64,000 bases of DNA from Pseudolachnospira sp051055405 (GCF_051055405.1 NZ_CP167068.1:2108001-2172000); one strand, 5' to 3'. Numbered from the stretch's first letter, positions 16,807-25,363 are shown. Numbers and translations: made by a program. Notes: generated from the letters alone by a model not told the origin.

Positions 16807-17169
16807 ATGAAATACCTAAAACAATTTGGAATCATCCTTATCATTTCTTTCCTGGGAGAAGTTTTCAACTATGTTCTTCCGTTTCCCATTCCGGCCAGTA
16901 TCTACGGACTTATCCTTCTATTTCTATGTCTGCATTTTGGGCTGTTTCCTATAGAAGCGGTGAAAGAAACGGCATATTTTCTGATTGAAATTATGCCGCT
17001 GATGTTTATTCCGGCAGCCGTCGGGCTGATCACATCCTGGGGAATTATCCAGTCCAACCTGCTTGCCTACATTTTTATCACTGTTCTATCCACATTTTTT
17101 GTGATGATCGTTTCTGGACATATTACCCAGTTTACGATTCGCCATGGAAAAAAGGAGGGGAATTTATGA
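16807..17169 (+). CDS. lrgA: CidA/LrgA-family holin-like protein
   Basis: This 120-aa membrane protein has four hydrophobic helices and the family motif FPIPASIYGLILLFLCLHF near residue 25. CidA/LrgA proteins act with LrgB-type partners in murein hydrolase control, pyruvate transport or programmed lysis. The ATG at 16807 follows AAAGGGGCGG. An in-frame ATG ten codons earlier lies too close to the promoter. Its TGA overlaps the lrgB ATG (ATGA). No LytSR-type regulator is nearby. Confidence 0.85.
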   Translation: MKYLKQFGIILIISFLGEVFNYVLPFPIPASIYGLILLFLCLHFGLFPIEAVKETAYFLIEIMPLMFIPAAVGLITSWGIIQSNLLAYIFITVLSTFFVMIVSGHITQFTIRHGKKEGNL

Positions 17170-17858
17170 TGGAATTTTTTGAAGAATCCATATTTTTTGG
17201 AGTAGTGCTCAGTATATTCGCTTACGGATTGGGATGCCTCATGCACCAAAAATTCAAACTGGCTCTCTTTAATCCGCTGATGCTGTCCATCGCTATCATC
17301 ATCCTGATCCTGCTCGTATCTCATATTGACTATGACGTTTACTATTCAGGCGCCAAGTATCTCAGCTATTTTCTCACTCCTGCAACAGTATGCCTCGCCG
17401 TCCCGCTTTACGAAAAACTGGAACTCCTAAAAGGGAATTGGAAAGCGATTCTTGCCGGCATTCTTTCCGGGGTGCTTACTTCCCTGTGCTCGATCTTTGT
17501 CATGAGCCGATTCTTTCATTTATCTCACAAAGAATATGTGACCTTACTGCCAAAGTCTATTACCACAGCGATCGGCATGGGAGTCTCTCAGGAATTAAAC
17601 GGCTATGTCACCTTAACGGTAGCTATCATCATTATTACCGGCGTTCTTGGCAATATACTCGCGCCCCTTGTCTGCCGGATAGGAAAGATCCAGAATCCGA
17701 TTGCAAAAGGAATTGCCATTGGCACTGCTTCCCACGCAATCGGTACCGCAAAAGCCATGGAAATAGGCAAAATAGAAGGCGCCATGAGCAGTTTATCCAT
17801 CGTCGTATCCGGCTTTCTCACCGTGATTCTGGCGCCTTTCTTCGCACCGTTTATCTAA
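17166..17858 (+). CDS. lrgB: LrgB/CidB-family membrane protein
   Basis: This 230-aa protein has about six to seven helices and the conserved LPKSITTAIGMGVSQELNG and GIAIGTASHAIGTAKAMEIG blocks that define the LrgB family. It is translationally coupled to lrgA by a 4-base overlap, with AAAGGAGGGG upstream. The pair is expected to sit together in the cytoplasmic membrane. A copy of the AAGAAAGAATTTCGCTTTG repeat begins at its stop codon. Confidence 0.9.
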   Translation: MMEFFEESIFFGVVLSIFAYGLGCLMHQKFKLALFNPLMLSIAIIILILLVSHIDYDVYYSGAKYLSYFLTPATVCLAVPLYEKLELLKGNWKAILAGILSGVLTSLCSIFVMSRFFHLSHKEYVTLLPKSITTAIGMGVSQELNGYVTLTVAIIIITGVLGNILAPLVCRIGKIQNPIAKGIAIGTASHAIGTAKAMEIGKIEGAMSSLSIVVSGFLTVILAPFFAPFI

Positions 17859-17875
17859 GAAAGAATTTCGCTTTG
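17857..17875 (+). repeat. Short repeat AAGAAAGAATTTCGCTTTG
   Basis: The 19-base unit is repeated exactly at 30,493-30,511 and with one change at 35,070-35,088. All copies lie just past the 3' end of a gene or between genes. Confidence 0.55.
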
Positions 17876-17885
17876 TCTACAGTCT

Positions 17886-17916
17886 GAGAACAAGCATATC
17901 AAACATGCTTGTTCTC
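17886..17916. terminator. Bidirectional hairpin between lrgB and marR
   Basis: GAGAACAAGCAT (17886-17897) pairs exactly with ATGCTTGTTCTC (17905-17916). It lies between convergent genes. Confidence 0.7.
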
Positions 17917-17920
17917 CGCT

Positions 17921-18340
17921 TTAATCTAAAAAACAATTCTCCTCCACCCGCTGTAAAAGCCGCCTTAACGTTTCCCAGTCCTCGGCAGCAATCCCCTCGG
18001 ACATCTTCTTCGCAAACGCGTCATGAACTTGGTCTAAAACCGGAAGAAACGCCTGGCCGGCTTCCGTCAAATACAGCTGATACTGCCGGCGGTCCTCCGG
18101 AGTGGTCTTCCGGCAGATATGTCCCATCTCTTCCAGACGTCTGGCATCCCTGGCCACGCTGGTTTTATCCAAGGAAAAAAAGCATGCGATCTCTTCTTGA
18201 CTTACCCCTGGATTTCGCCGGACATGGAGGACAATCAAATGCATGACTCCCACGTAGCCGTAAGGAGCCAACGCTCTTTTCATTTGCTTCATTCTCTGTT
18301 TGTTAATCCGTAACAAACTGGATAATACCGGATCAGCCAT
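17921..18340 (-). CDS. MarR-family transcriptional regulator
   Basis: This 139-aa winged-helix regulator has the MarR core: GVSQEEIACFFSLDKTSVARDARRLEE is the recognition region by type, followed by the wing (EDRRQYQLYLTEAG). It is the second gene of an operon with a MATE pump, whose stop codon lies 8 bases inside it. It probably represses the pump and itself from the triple palindrome upstream of the operon. The ATG at 18340 follows AGAGGTG; an in-frame GTG three codons earlier overlaps that site. Confidence 0.87.
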   Translation of the reverse strand: MADPVLSSLLRINKQRMKQMKRALAPYGYVGVMHLIVLHVRRNPGVSQEEIACFFSLDKTSVARDARRLEEMGHICRKTTPEDRRQYQLYLTEAGQAFLPVLDQVHDAFAKKMSEGIAAEDWETLRRLLQRVEENCFLD

Positions 18341-19760
18341 GACATTCACCTCTTATTCCATGTTCCAGGGAAGGATGTCCTTCCCTCTCATATTCTTCCA
18401 TTTTTTGACGAACCATCCGCATCACGCGGCGGATAATCGGGACAGCCAAAAACAGGCTTAAGACATCTGCCACCGCCTGCACTGAAGCTACGCCCATTTC
18501 TCCCCAAAGCCAGGCCATCGGCAGCACGATTGGCAAAAAGCAGCTTCCCTGGCGGGCGGTCGAAAGCAAAAGTGCTCCTTTCACATCGCCAAGCCCCGCA
18601 CAAAACATATTGACAACGGCTACCCATCCATGCACCGGAAGTGCCAGACATTGAAGTCGGATGCAAAGCGCCCCGATACTCTGTACCGCCGGATCGGTCT
18701 CAGAAAAAAGGTAAATCACCGGACGAGCAAAAATCCCCAATGCCAGTCCCATCGCAGCCGCGCCGATCAGCGCCAGCCGTGAAGAAAAACGATAGCTTTC
18801 CATCACGCGGTCATACCGCTTGGCTCCCCAGTTAAATCCGGCCACCGGCTGGAAGCCTGAACCAAATCCCAGGATAAATCCAAATGGAAACATCATAATT
18901 TTATTGGAAATCCCAATACCCGCCAGCACAGCGTCAGAAATATTGCCTGCAATATTATTTAGTACAATACCGGACACAACCCCTAGCCCAGAGCGGAACA
19001 TGGAAGAAGAGCCGACGCTGACAATCTGATACAAATTTTCCCGGTTCGCCTGAAAACGGGAAAGGGAGATCCGCAAAATACTGCGGCGGGCCAAATACGG
19101 AAAAATCAAAATAGCAAAGCTAACCAACTTGGAGATAGCCGTCGCCATGGACGCGCCCGCTACGCCCAAATCCAGACCAAAGATAAAAATCGGATCCAAG
19201 ATACAATTCAAAATCCCGCCAAATCCCATGCCAATCATGGACAAAACAGCGCTTCCCTCGGCCCGCAGACATTGGTTCATAACAAAACTGGCCGCCATAA
19301 AAGGCGCTACCAGCACCACATACGTCGCGTACTGGATGGAATACTGTTCGCAGGTATCGGTAGCTCCCAGCAGCCGCACCATGGGCTGCATGCAGGTCAG
19401 GCCTAAAACCATCACCACCGCTCCGAAAGCAATGGCCAGGAAAAAGGCCGTGGATAACACCCGGCTCGCTTTCTGCTCTTCCCTTGCCCCCAACAAACGG
19501 GCGATATAGCTATTTGCACCTACCGCCAACATAGAACCCGCCATCATAATGATCTGATCCAGCGAAGCGTTGACGCTGACTGCCGCCGTAGCGTTCGTAC
19601 CCAACGAGCTGACAAAGTATGTATCGGCTAAATTATAAATCGATGTGATGAGAAATGCAACAATTGTTGGGATCGCCATCTTAGGAATCACTTTGGAGAT
19701 GGGCTCCGTCATCATCTTGTTCTTTCTCTTATCCTGCTGGTTTTTCTCTGTATCTGTCAT
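18333..19760 (-). CDS. MATE-family efflux pump (MarR-controlled)
   Basis: This 475-aa pump has two MatE halves (PISKVIPKMAIPTIVAFLI at the first helix, and GFNWGAKRYDRVMESYRFS near residue 330). The long open frame reaches 19931, but AGAAGGGAG lies just upstream of the ATG at 19760. The region before that is the promoter and operator zone, not coding. It is followed by an overlapping marR gene, so expression is likely induced by the pump's own substrate. Confidence 0.88.
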   Translation of the reverse strand: MTDTEKNQQDKRKNKMMTEPISKVIPKMAIPTIVAFLITSIYNLADTYFVSSLGTNATAAVSVNASLDQIIMMAGSMLAVGANSYIARLLGAREEQKASRVLSTAFFLAIAFGAVVMVLGLTCMQPMVRLLGATDTCEQYSIQYATYVVLVAPFMAASFVMNQCLRAEGSAVLSMIGMGFGGILNCILDPIFIFGLDLGVAGASMATAISKLVSFAILIFPYLARRSILRISLSRFQANRENLYQIVSVGSSSMFRSGLGVVSGIVLNNIAGNISDAVLAGIGISNKIMMFPFGFILGFGSGFQPVAGFNWGAKRYDRVMESYRFSSRLALIGAAAMGLALGIFARPVIYLFSETDPAVQSIGALCIRLQCLALPVHGWVAVVNMFCAGLGDVKGALLLSTARQGSCFLPIVLPMAWLWGEMGVASVQAVADVLSLFLAVPIIRRVMRMVRQKMEEYEREGHPSLEHGIRGECHG

Positions 19761-19818
19761 CAAATCTTTCTCCCTTCTCAATCCTTCCTGCAAATAGCTT
19801 TTAAAAATCATTCTAATT

Positions 19819-19862
19819 GTTTTATATGGTACTGTTTTATATGATACTGTTTCATATGATAC
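19819..19862 (-). promoter_or_regulatory. Triple palindromic operator upstream of the MATE-marR operon
   Basis: Three 14-base imperfect palindromes of the form GTWTCATATGAWAC occur at 19819-19832, 19834-19847 and 19849-19862, separated by single bases (15-base period). They lie 60-100 bases upstream of the pump start. They are the best candidate binding sites for the operon's own MarR protein. Confidence 0.65.
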
Positions 19863-19921
19863 TATCTTATTCCTATTTTCTGCATTTGTCAAGACAACAA
19901 AGAATTTCCTATAAAATAAAG

Positions 19922-19967
19922 AAGATACCAAAACCCAAAAGAGGCTTCCCTTTTTGAGTTCCGGTAT
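19922..19967 (-). terminator. Hairpin terminator of the esterase operon
   Basis: GATACC pairs with GGTATC around an imperfect inner stem (AGAGG/CCTTT), and on the minus strand a T-rich run follows. It lies 26 bases past the stop codon of the alpha/beta hydrolase. Confidence 0.6.
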
Positions 19968-19992
19968 CTTTCTTACTTACGTTTCTTTATCA

Positions 19993-21000
19993 CTATTTTA
20001 CAGGCATATAAGTATCCAGATATTCCACTATCTTCCGCATATATTCCCCGTACATCTTATTGTCATTTTGTAAGCCGTGCCCCGAATGCTTCATTTCAAA
20101 ATATTGATAGTCTATGCCATTGTTCTCAAGGGTTTGTCTTAATTTGAGAGAAGCCCCAAATGCTTGTACCTTATCCCATGAACCATATGCCACAACAGTA
20201 GGTACTGAGTTTTCATCTATCCACATTTCAGCGGAAATATTTTTCACCAGCTCTATATATTCCCCGGTTTTAAACATATCATTTGTTATTTTATTTCCAG
20301 ACATTGCGGAAAACAAATCGGCAACCCCCTGATAATCCCCATTGGGATCAAAGGAGACAGGTTTATTCGGATCGGCCCCCATATTAATCCAATCTTCCAC
20401 ATAAAAGCAGGAAGGTCCGACTGCTCCGAATGTCATTTTGACTGGTACCGGAGATTCCTCTGCATCGCGGTAGGCGTATATCATTGCCAGAGCATGACCG
20501 GCAGAGCCGCCTCCGATTGCCATTTCGCCGATAGGATAACCAAGCTTCTCCGCCTCCGCAACCACATATTCCATACTCTCTTTGATTTCCACGGACTGCG
20601 TATACACGTTTGCGTCGGGATTCTTCTCACTAAACAGGGTATAATTAATACCCGCGGTCACATACCCCTTCGAACAGAGCCATGTCAGGATCTCGGCATC
20701 GCCTGATTTATCTCCGCTTGTAAAACCGCCGGGATGGAGATATACGATCAGGCCATAACTGCTTCTAGAATCATCGGCTGGAACATAAAGGTCAAATTTG
20801 TTTGCTTCGCCGCTGCCATAAGAAATATCGGTATGTACCGTGCCAACCGAATCGTTCCAATCAACGGAAAATTCTTTGCCAAATGGATGATAGTTCATCT
20901 TAAATAGGACCGACCCGCCAAAAGCGAGGATAAATGCAAAAGTATAGATAAATCCCCACATAACTCTGCCTTTCTTCTTTATTTTCTTTTCTCCACTCAT
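19993..21000 (-). CDS. Membrane-anchored alpha/beta hydrolase (esterase/lipase family)
   Basis: This 335-aa protein has an uncleaved N-terminal anchor at about residues 13-34, so the catalytic domain probably faces outside. YLHPGGF (87-93) is the oxyanion-hole motif of the hormone-sensitive-lipase/BD-FAE group. The nucleophile is S166 in GGGSAGH, the likely acid is the Asp of GSWDKVQ, and the His is in HSGHGLQND. The substrate is unknown. The gene overlaps the preceding 44-aa membrane protein by 4 bases (ATGA). A divergent TetR regulator and a matching operator sit upstream. Confidence 0.82.
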   Translation of the reverse strand: MSGEKKIKKKGRVMWGFIYTFAFILAFGGSVLFKMNYHPFGKEFSVDWNDSVGTVHTDISYGSGEANKFDLYVPADDSRSSYGLIVYLHPGGFTSGDKSGDAEILTWLCSKGYVTAGINYTLFSEKNPDANVYTQSVEIKESMEYVVAEAEKLGYPIGEMAIGGGSAGHALAMIYAYRDAEESPVPVKMTFGAVGPSCFYVEDWINMGADPNKPVSFDPNGDYQGVADLFSAMSGNKITNDMFKTGEYIELVKNISAEMWIDENSVPTVVAYGSWDKVQAFGASLKLRQTLENNGIDYQYFEMKHSGHGLQNDNKMYGEYMRKIVEYLDTYMPVK

Positions 21001-21131
21001 AAAAAATTGCCCCCGAACATGGTTCCTCCGAGTAAGAGATTCATAAAAGCTCTTACAGCGAGCCGTCCCAAAATTACAGCGGCAATCACAATTACCAGTA
21101 AAATAATAATACGTTTTTGCATCAGCGTCAT
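20997..21131 (-). CDS. Small membrane protein, 44 aa, coupled to the esterase
   Basis: The frame reads MTLMQKRIIILLVIVIAAVI, then a basic LGRLAVRAF patch and a short hydrophobic Gly-rich end (LLLGGTMFGGNFL). It is one membrane helix with an N-terminal positive charge. The ATG at 21131 has AAGGAG about 10 bases upstream. The stop TGA overlaps the ATG of the hydrolase gene, so both are made from the same transcript. I do not recognise a family. It may assist or localise the esterase. Confidence 0.6.
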   Translation of the reverse strand: MTLMQKRIIILLVIVIAAVILGRLAVRAFMNLLLGGTMFGGNFL

Positions 21132-21193
21132 CTCTGTGAAAACTCCTTCCTTCATTTTCTTGACACTCTTATCCACAATATGCTATATTTAAC

Positions 21194-21207
21194 GGTACGA
21201 AAGTACC
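21194..21207. promoter_or_regulatory. Probable TetR operator, downstream of the esterase promoter
   Basis: GGTAC (21194-21198) and GTACC (21203-21207) form an inverted repeat with a 4-base centre. It sits about 12 bases past the minus-10 of the esterase operon, where a bound repressor would block transcription. Confidence 0.6.
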
Positions 21208-21218
21208 TTTTCTTACAT

Positions 21219-21247
21219 ATTATACTATTCTCTCTTTTGCCAAACAA
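21219..21247 (-). promoter_or_regulatory. Predicted promoter of the small-protein/esterase operon
   Basis: On the minus strand TTGTTT (21242-21247), 17 bases, then TATAAT (21219-21224). The probable TetR operator lies directly downstream. Confidence 0.6.
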
Positions 21248-21264
21248 GTAAACAAGAGAGAAAC

Positions 21265-21288
21265 GGTACGAACAATAAAAAAAGTACC
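21265..21288. promoter_or_regulatory. Second GGTAC/GTACC site before the tetR start
   Basis: GGTAC (21265-21269) and GTACC (21284-21288) flank an A-rich 14-base centre. The context (ACGGTACGAA and AGTACCTTTTCT) repeats the first site, which suggests a second operator that autoregulates tetR. Confidence 0.5.
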
Positions 21289-21308
21289 TTTTCTGAGCGG
21301 GTGAAAAA

Positions 21309-21836
21309 ATGGGTGGGAATGCGAAAACAACGGAATTTTTAAAAGAGTGCCTTTCTGACGCGCTGATTAAGCTGTTAAAAACAAAACCGATTGAAAAAAT
21401 AACCATTCCTGAAATTGCAGAGATGGCCAATGTGGGAAGAACAACCTATTTTCGAAACTTCACAGCCAAAAATGAAGTATTGACATTTAAAATTACACAG
21501 CTGTGGGATAGATGGGCAGACGAACACGGTCTGGCAGAACCGCGGGGATACTCTCCGAATAATGCTCTTGATTTTTTTAATTTCAATTCCAGTATCCGAG
21601 AGCTTCTCAATCTCATCTATACCAGAGGGTTGCAGTCTGCATTATACGACGCGTTCTATCACATCATCATGCCCCCGTATGGAGCGACTTCTATCGAACG
21701 CTATAAGAACAGCTTTTATTGTTATGGGCTTTTTGGCTTGCTTGACCAGTGGATCAAATGCAAATATAAGGAATCCCCTGAAGAAATGGCAAAAATATTT
21801 CTGAAGGAAATTGTCGGACAAAAAGATCGTATATAG
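21309..21836 (+). CDS. TetR/AcrR-family regulator
   Basis: This 175-aa regulator has an N-terminal helix-turn-helix (EKITIPEIAEMANVGRTTYF, residues about 30-50) followed by a helical ligand domain of the type seen in DhaS-like TetR proteins. It is divergent from the small-protein/esterase operon and very likely represses it at the GGTAC-type sites. A 21-bp perfect hairpin terminator follows the gene. Confidence 0.87.
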   Translation: MGGNAKTTEFLKECLSDALIKLLKTKPIEKITIPEIAEMANVGRTTYFRNFTAKNEVLTFKITQLWDRWADEHGLAEPRGYSPNNALDFFNFNSSIRELLNLIYTRGLQSALYDAFYHIIMPPYGATSIERYKNSFYCYGLFGLLDQWIKCKYKESPEEMAKIFLKEIVGQKDRI

Positions 21837-21856
21837 CGAACAGCGGCAGGAGTCAT

Positions 21857-21902
21857 GAGAGAGTCTCAAGTTTTGCAGAAATGCAAAACTTGAGACTCTC
21901 TC
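21857..21902. terminator. Strong bidirectional hairpin between tetR and yeiH-like genes
   Basis: A perfect 21-bp stem (21857-21877 with 21882-21902) encloses a GAAA loop. It lies between convergent genes. Confidence 0.8.
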
Positions 21903-21970
21903 TTACCTTTGGGAAACTCTACAAAATATTCCAATCAGTTTCAACGCAGCGTTCCTCTGACGCCTAAATT

Positions 21971-23098
21971 CTACGCCTGAATAAAATCTTTAAACAGTAC
22001 GACGAATAAAAGGCTGGACAAAAAGACCGCGAGCCAGGTGCAGCCGCCAAGAGCAATGGGTTTCTTTCCTTTGCTGAAAAGATCTTTAAACTTGATTTTA
22101 AATCCAACTCCCGCCAAAGCTACTGTCACAAAAAATTTATTTCCATGTTTAAAGAAGATCGCCGCTCCTGGAATCTTATCAAAAATTCCCAGCGTATTGA
22201 CCAGCGCCATCACGAGAAAGACAAGAATGAACCAGGGAAATACTTTCCGGATCGTCCCACCAATGCTGGCCTTCTCCCCTGTCTCCTGACTTGCTGCCTT
22301 ACGGATCGCCAAAATTGTAAAAATCACCGCTAGAAGCAAAATCAGAGTCGTCCGTACCAATTTCACCGTGATTCCCAAACTAAACTCTCCAATTTCTGGG
22401 TGCAGCGCCATGTAAGTAGACTGGGAAGCGACTACACTGGAGGTGTCGTTGACTGCCGCGCCGGCCAGATAGCCAAATTGCTGCGCATTCAAACCAATCC
22501 AATCGGCAAGATAGGGATACATAAGCGCCGCCAATACGTCAAACAGAAAAATCGCCGTCATCGCATAGGCAATCTCCTCTTCTTTTGCCTTAATAATGGA
22601 AGCGATTGTGGCGATCGCGGACCCACCGCAGATACAGGTTCCGCCGCCAACCAAGGTGCAAACATTCGAGTTCAGCTTCATTACTTTTTTACCGATCAAG
22701 CTGGCAACACCAAAAGAAAGACAAATATTAAAAAGCAGCAGCGGCAGCGACTTGGTCGCGGAGAGAATCGCCGCATAATTCAAGGTGGCTCCCACCAGCA
22801 CAATCCCCAAATTGAGATATTTTTTTGCCGCCAACGTAGTTCCCGCTTTAAAATCCGCATCCAGGCTGGGAAGCAGATTCACAAACAGCATACCGATAAA
22901 GAGACCGATCATCGGGCCTCCAATGACACTTTGCAGGCTGCCCAGCCAGGTAGCGGCAATTCCAATCCCCAAACACAGCGTAATGGCCCCGTACCGTTTT
23001 GCGGAAAATCCTTTTTTCTGTTTGCAATCCAACAACCAGGCATACCCATAGGCAACCACAATGCAAGCCAGAATCACCCACCATTTTTCAGAATTCAT
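21971..23098 (-). CDS. YeiH/UPF0324 family putative sulfate exporter
   Basis: This 375-aa protein has about ten helices and belongs to the UPF0324 family, often named after the cysteate/sulfite-linked exporter of YeiH type. Conserved blocks are CTLVGGGTCICGGSAIATIA near residue 125 and AGAAVNDTSSVVASQSTY near residue 205. The ATG at 23098 follows GGAGGAG; the upstream ATG at 23116 overlaps that site. No LysR partner, as is common for this family, is adjacent. The substrate is uncertain. Confidence 0.85.
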   Translation of the reverse strand: MNSEKWWVILACIVVAYGYAWLLDCKQKKGFSAKRYGAITLCLGIGIAATWLGSLQSVIGGPMIGLFIGMLFVNLLPSLDADFKAGTTLAAKKYLNLGIVLVGATLNYAAILSATKSLPLLLFNICLSFGVASLIGKKVMKLNSNVCTLVGGGTCICGGSAIATIASIIKAKEEEIAYAMTAIFLFDVLAALMYPYLADWIGLNAQQFGYLAGAAVNDTSSVVASQSTYMALHPEIGEFSLGITVKLVRTTLILLLAVIFTILAIRKAASQETGEKASIGGTIRKVFPWFILVFLVMALVNTLGIFDKIPGAAIFFKHGNKFFVTVALAGVGFKIKFKDLFSKGKKPIALGGCTWLAVFLSSLLFVVLFKDFIQA

Positions 23099-23247
23099 CC
23101 TACTCTCCTCCTCCATCTCTCTATAAGTTTATTTATGTGAAGTAGCATAGCACTAAAATTGATATAAGTAAATTTGATTTTTTTAAATTTTACAATAGGT
23201 TTTTATCTATATCCAATTTTCTTTCCCTTTTCCTTTCCATAAACCGG

Positions 23248-23276
23248 TTCACAATCTGCCCAAAATGAGTTACAAT
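23248..23276 (+). promoter_or_regulatory. Predicted SigA promoter of the methyltransferase-hslO operon
   Basis: TTCACA (23248-23253), 17 bases, then TACAAT (23271-23276). The gene starts 38 bases further. Confidence 0.6.
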
Positions 23277-23314
23277 AAATCAAAGCCGCATCACACAGGC
23301 GAAAGGAGGATGTT

Positions 23315-24067
23315 ATGGACGCCTATACTGGTTTTGCCGGAGTCTACGATGAATTTATGAATAATGTCCCTTACCGCGAATGGGCGGCCTATCTGACCTC
23401 TTTGTTTGGCGAATATGGAATTACGTCCGGGCTTATGCTGGAACTTGGCTGCGGTACCGGCACCATGACTGAACAGATGGCGGCGGCAGGATTTGATCTG
23501 ATCGGCATTGACAGCTCCGAGGACATGCTATCAGAGGCTTTAGAAAAAAAGTTTGAATCTGGACACGATATCCTTTATCTGTGCCAGGATATGCGGGAAT
23601 TCGAGCTGTACGGTACGGTAGCCGCTGCATACAGCGTCTGCGATTGCCTGAATTACGTAACCCAATATGAAGACTTAGTCCAGGTATTCCGCCTTGTCAA
23701 CAACTATCTGGATCCAAAGGGGCTTTTTATCTTTGATTTCAACACCGCCTGCGCCTACCGTGATCCGTTAAGGCAAGCGCCGATTGTCGAAACCCAGGAT
23801 GGCGATACTATGATCTGGGAAAACTTTTGGGAGGAAGAAAGCAGGCAGAATGAGCATCGGCTTACTCTCTTCCTAGAGGATGACGACGGCCGCTATGAAA
23901 AAGTAGAAGAACTGCATGTACAAAAAGCCTGGGAGCCATCGGAAATGAAACAGGCGCTGAAGGAAGCGGGTATGGAATTTGTCGCCGCTTACGAAGCGTT
24001 AACCCATACCAAACCGGGGGAATCTTCCACCCGTATTTACTTTTTAGCAAGGGAGAATGGAAAATGA
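23315..24067 (+). CDS. Class I SAM-dependent methyltransferase
   Basis: This 250-aa protein begins with YTGFAGVYDEFMNNVPYREWA, the usual opening of small Firmicutes methyltransferases in this class. LELGCGTGTMTEQMA (residues about 43-57) is the SAM-binding loop and GIDSSEDML contains the acidic residue that binds the ribose. The target is unknown. The stop codon overlaps the Hsp33 start by 4 bases, a pairing common in Clostridia, so it may belong to a redox-stress operon. Confidence 0.86.
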   Translation: MDAYTGFAGVYDEFMNNVPYREWAAYLTSLFGEYGITSGLMLELGCGTGTMTEQMAAAGFDLIGIDSSEDMLSEALEKKFESGHDILYLCQDMREFELYGTVAAAYSVCDCLNYVTQYEDLVQVFRLVNNYLDPKGLFIFDFNTACAYRDPLRQAPIVETQDGDTMIWENFWEEESRQNEHRLTLFLEDDDGRYEKVEELHVQKAWEPSEMKQALKEAGMEFVAAYEALTHTKPGESSTRIYFLARENGK

Positions 24068-24957
24068 ATGATTATATGATTCGCGCTACTGCGGCAGGAG
24101 GCCAGATCCGGGCCTTCGCTGCCACAACAAGAGATTTGGTGGAGGAAGCCAGGTCCCGCCACGATACCAGCCCGGTTATCACCGCCGCCCTCGGCCGTCT
24201 TCTGACCGCCGGAGTCATGATGGGCAGCATGATGAAAGGGGAAAAGGATACTCTGACCTTAAAAGTAGAAGGAGACGGACCGGTCAAGGCTTTGACTGTC
24301 ATTGCCGATTCCAAGGGAAACGTCAAAGGCTTTGCCCACGTTCCCCAGGTGATTCTCCACGCCAATGAAAAGGGCAAGTTGGACGTAGCGAAGGCCGTTG
24401 GTATCGGCGTTCTGACGGTAATCAAAGACCTAGGGCTGCGGGAGCCTTACGTCGGTACTTCGATGTTAGTAACCAGTGAGATTGCCGAAGATCTGACCTA
24501 CTACTTTGCCACCTCCGAGCAGGTTCCTTCCTCCGTGGCCCTAGGGGTGCTGATGGAAAAAAATAATACGGTGAAGCAGGCGGGCGGATTTATCCTTCAA
24601 CTGATGCCCGGCGTAGACGACGAGACCATTACCCAGTTAGAGGAAAAAATAAACTCCATCACCTCGATCACTTCTATGTTAGATCAAGGAATGACGCCAG
24701 AGCAGATTTTAGAATATGTTATCGGCGATTTTGGCTTGGAAATCTTAGATCGGGTGCCAGTTCGCTTTCACTGCTCCTGCAGCAAAGAGAAAGTCCGGGG
24801 AGCCATCGTCAGCCTGGGACGGGAAGATTTGAAAGAATTGGCGGAAGGCGAGGAAGCCGTGGAAGCCCATTGCGACTTCTGCAATACCAGTTATTGGTTT
24901 GAGCCAAAAGAGCTCCAGGAAATTTTAGAGCAAAATCAGGTCAAGGAGGAAAACTAG
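24064..24957 (+). CDS. hslO: Redox-regulated chaperone Hsp33
   Basis: This 297-aa holdase is activated by oxidation and protects unfolding proteins in the cytoplasm. The C-terminal zinc switch is visible as CSC near residue 237 and CDFC near residue 270. The N-terminal domain shows the family block FGLHASHD-like RSRHDTSPVITAALGRLLTA. It is coupled to the upstream methyltransferase by an ATGA overlap, and the VOC gene starts one base after its stop. Confidence 0.94.
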   Translation: MNDYMIRATAAGGQIRAFAATTRDLVEEARSRHDTSPVITAALGRLLTAGVMMGSMMKGEKDTLTLKVEGDGPVKALTVIADSKGNVKGFAHVPQVILHANEKGKLDVAKAVGIGVLTVIKDLGLREPYVGTSMLVTSEIAEDLTYYFATSEQVPSSVALGVLMEKNNTVKQAGGFILQLMPGVDDETITQLEEKINSITSITSMLDQGMTPEQILEYVIGDFGLEILDRVPVRFHCSCSKEKVRGAIVSLGREDLKELAEGEEAVEAHCDFCNTSYWFEPKELQEILEQNQVKEEN

Positions 24958-24958
24958 C

Positions 24959-25321
24959 ATGATTCGTTACGATCATTTTAACTTCAATGTGCTCGATCTC
25001 GACCGAAGCTTAGCCTTTTACAAGGAAGCTCTGAATCTCCGCCCCGTGCGGGAAAAACGAGCGGAAGACGGTTCTTTTCTTTTAACCTATCTCGGGGACG
25101 GGGAAACTGGATTTTTGCTGGAACTGACCTGGCTCAGAGATCGGAAAGAGCCCTATCAGCTGGGGGACGAAGAATTTCATCTGGCCATGAAAACCGATGA
25201 ATATGAGGCATGGCACCAAAAACATCAGCAGATGGGCTGCATCGCTTTTGAAAATCCTGAGATGGGCATCTATTTCATTACTGACCCCGACGGCTACTGG
25301 ATCGAAATCGTGCCCGCATAA
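24959..25321 (+). CDS. VOC-superfamily protein, glyoxalase I-like
   Basis: This 120-aa single VOC module has the order H6 (YDHFNFNVLDLDRSLAFY), E54 region (FLLELTWLRD), H71 region (EFHLAMKTD) and E116 (WIEIVP). These are the four metal-ligand positions of glyoxalase I-type enzymes. It could detoxify methylglyoxal-like adducts. It follows hslO by one base and AAGGAGG overlaps the end of hslO, so the operon is tight. Confidence 0.85.
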   Translation: MIRYDHFNFNVLDLDRSLAFYKEALNLRPVREKRAEDGSFLLTYLGDGETGFLLELTWLRDRKEPYQLGDEEFHLAMKTDEYEAWHQKHQQMGCIAFENPEMGIYFITDPDGYWIEIVPA

Positions 25322-25363
25322 AAGCCTTCCTCGTCATTTCTCATGTTATGGAGTATATTTGAA

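Noticed and set aside
22400..23140. 246-codon plus-strand frame
   Set aside because: It is the antisense of the YeiH-like gene, with a composition unlike a protein.
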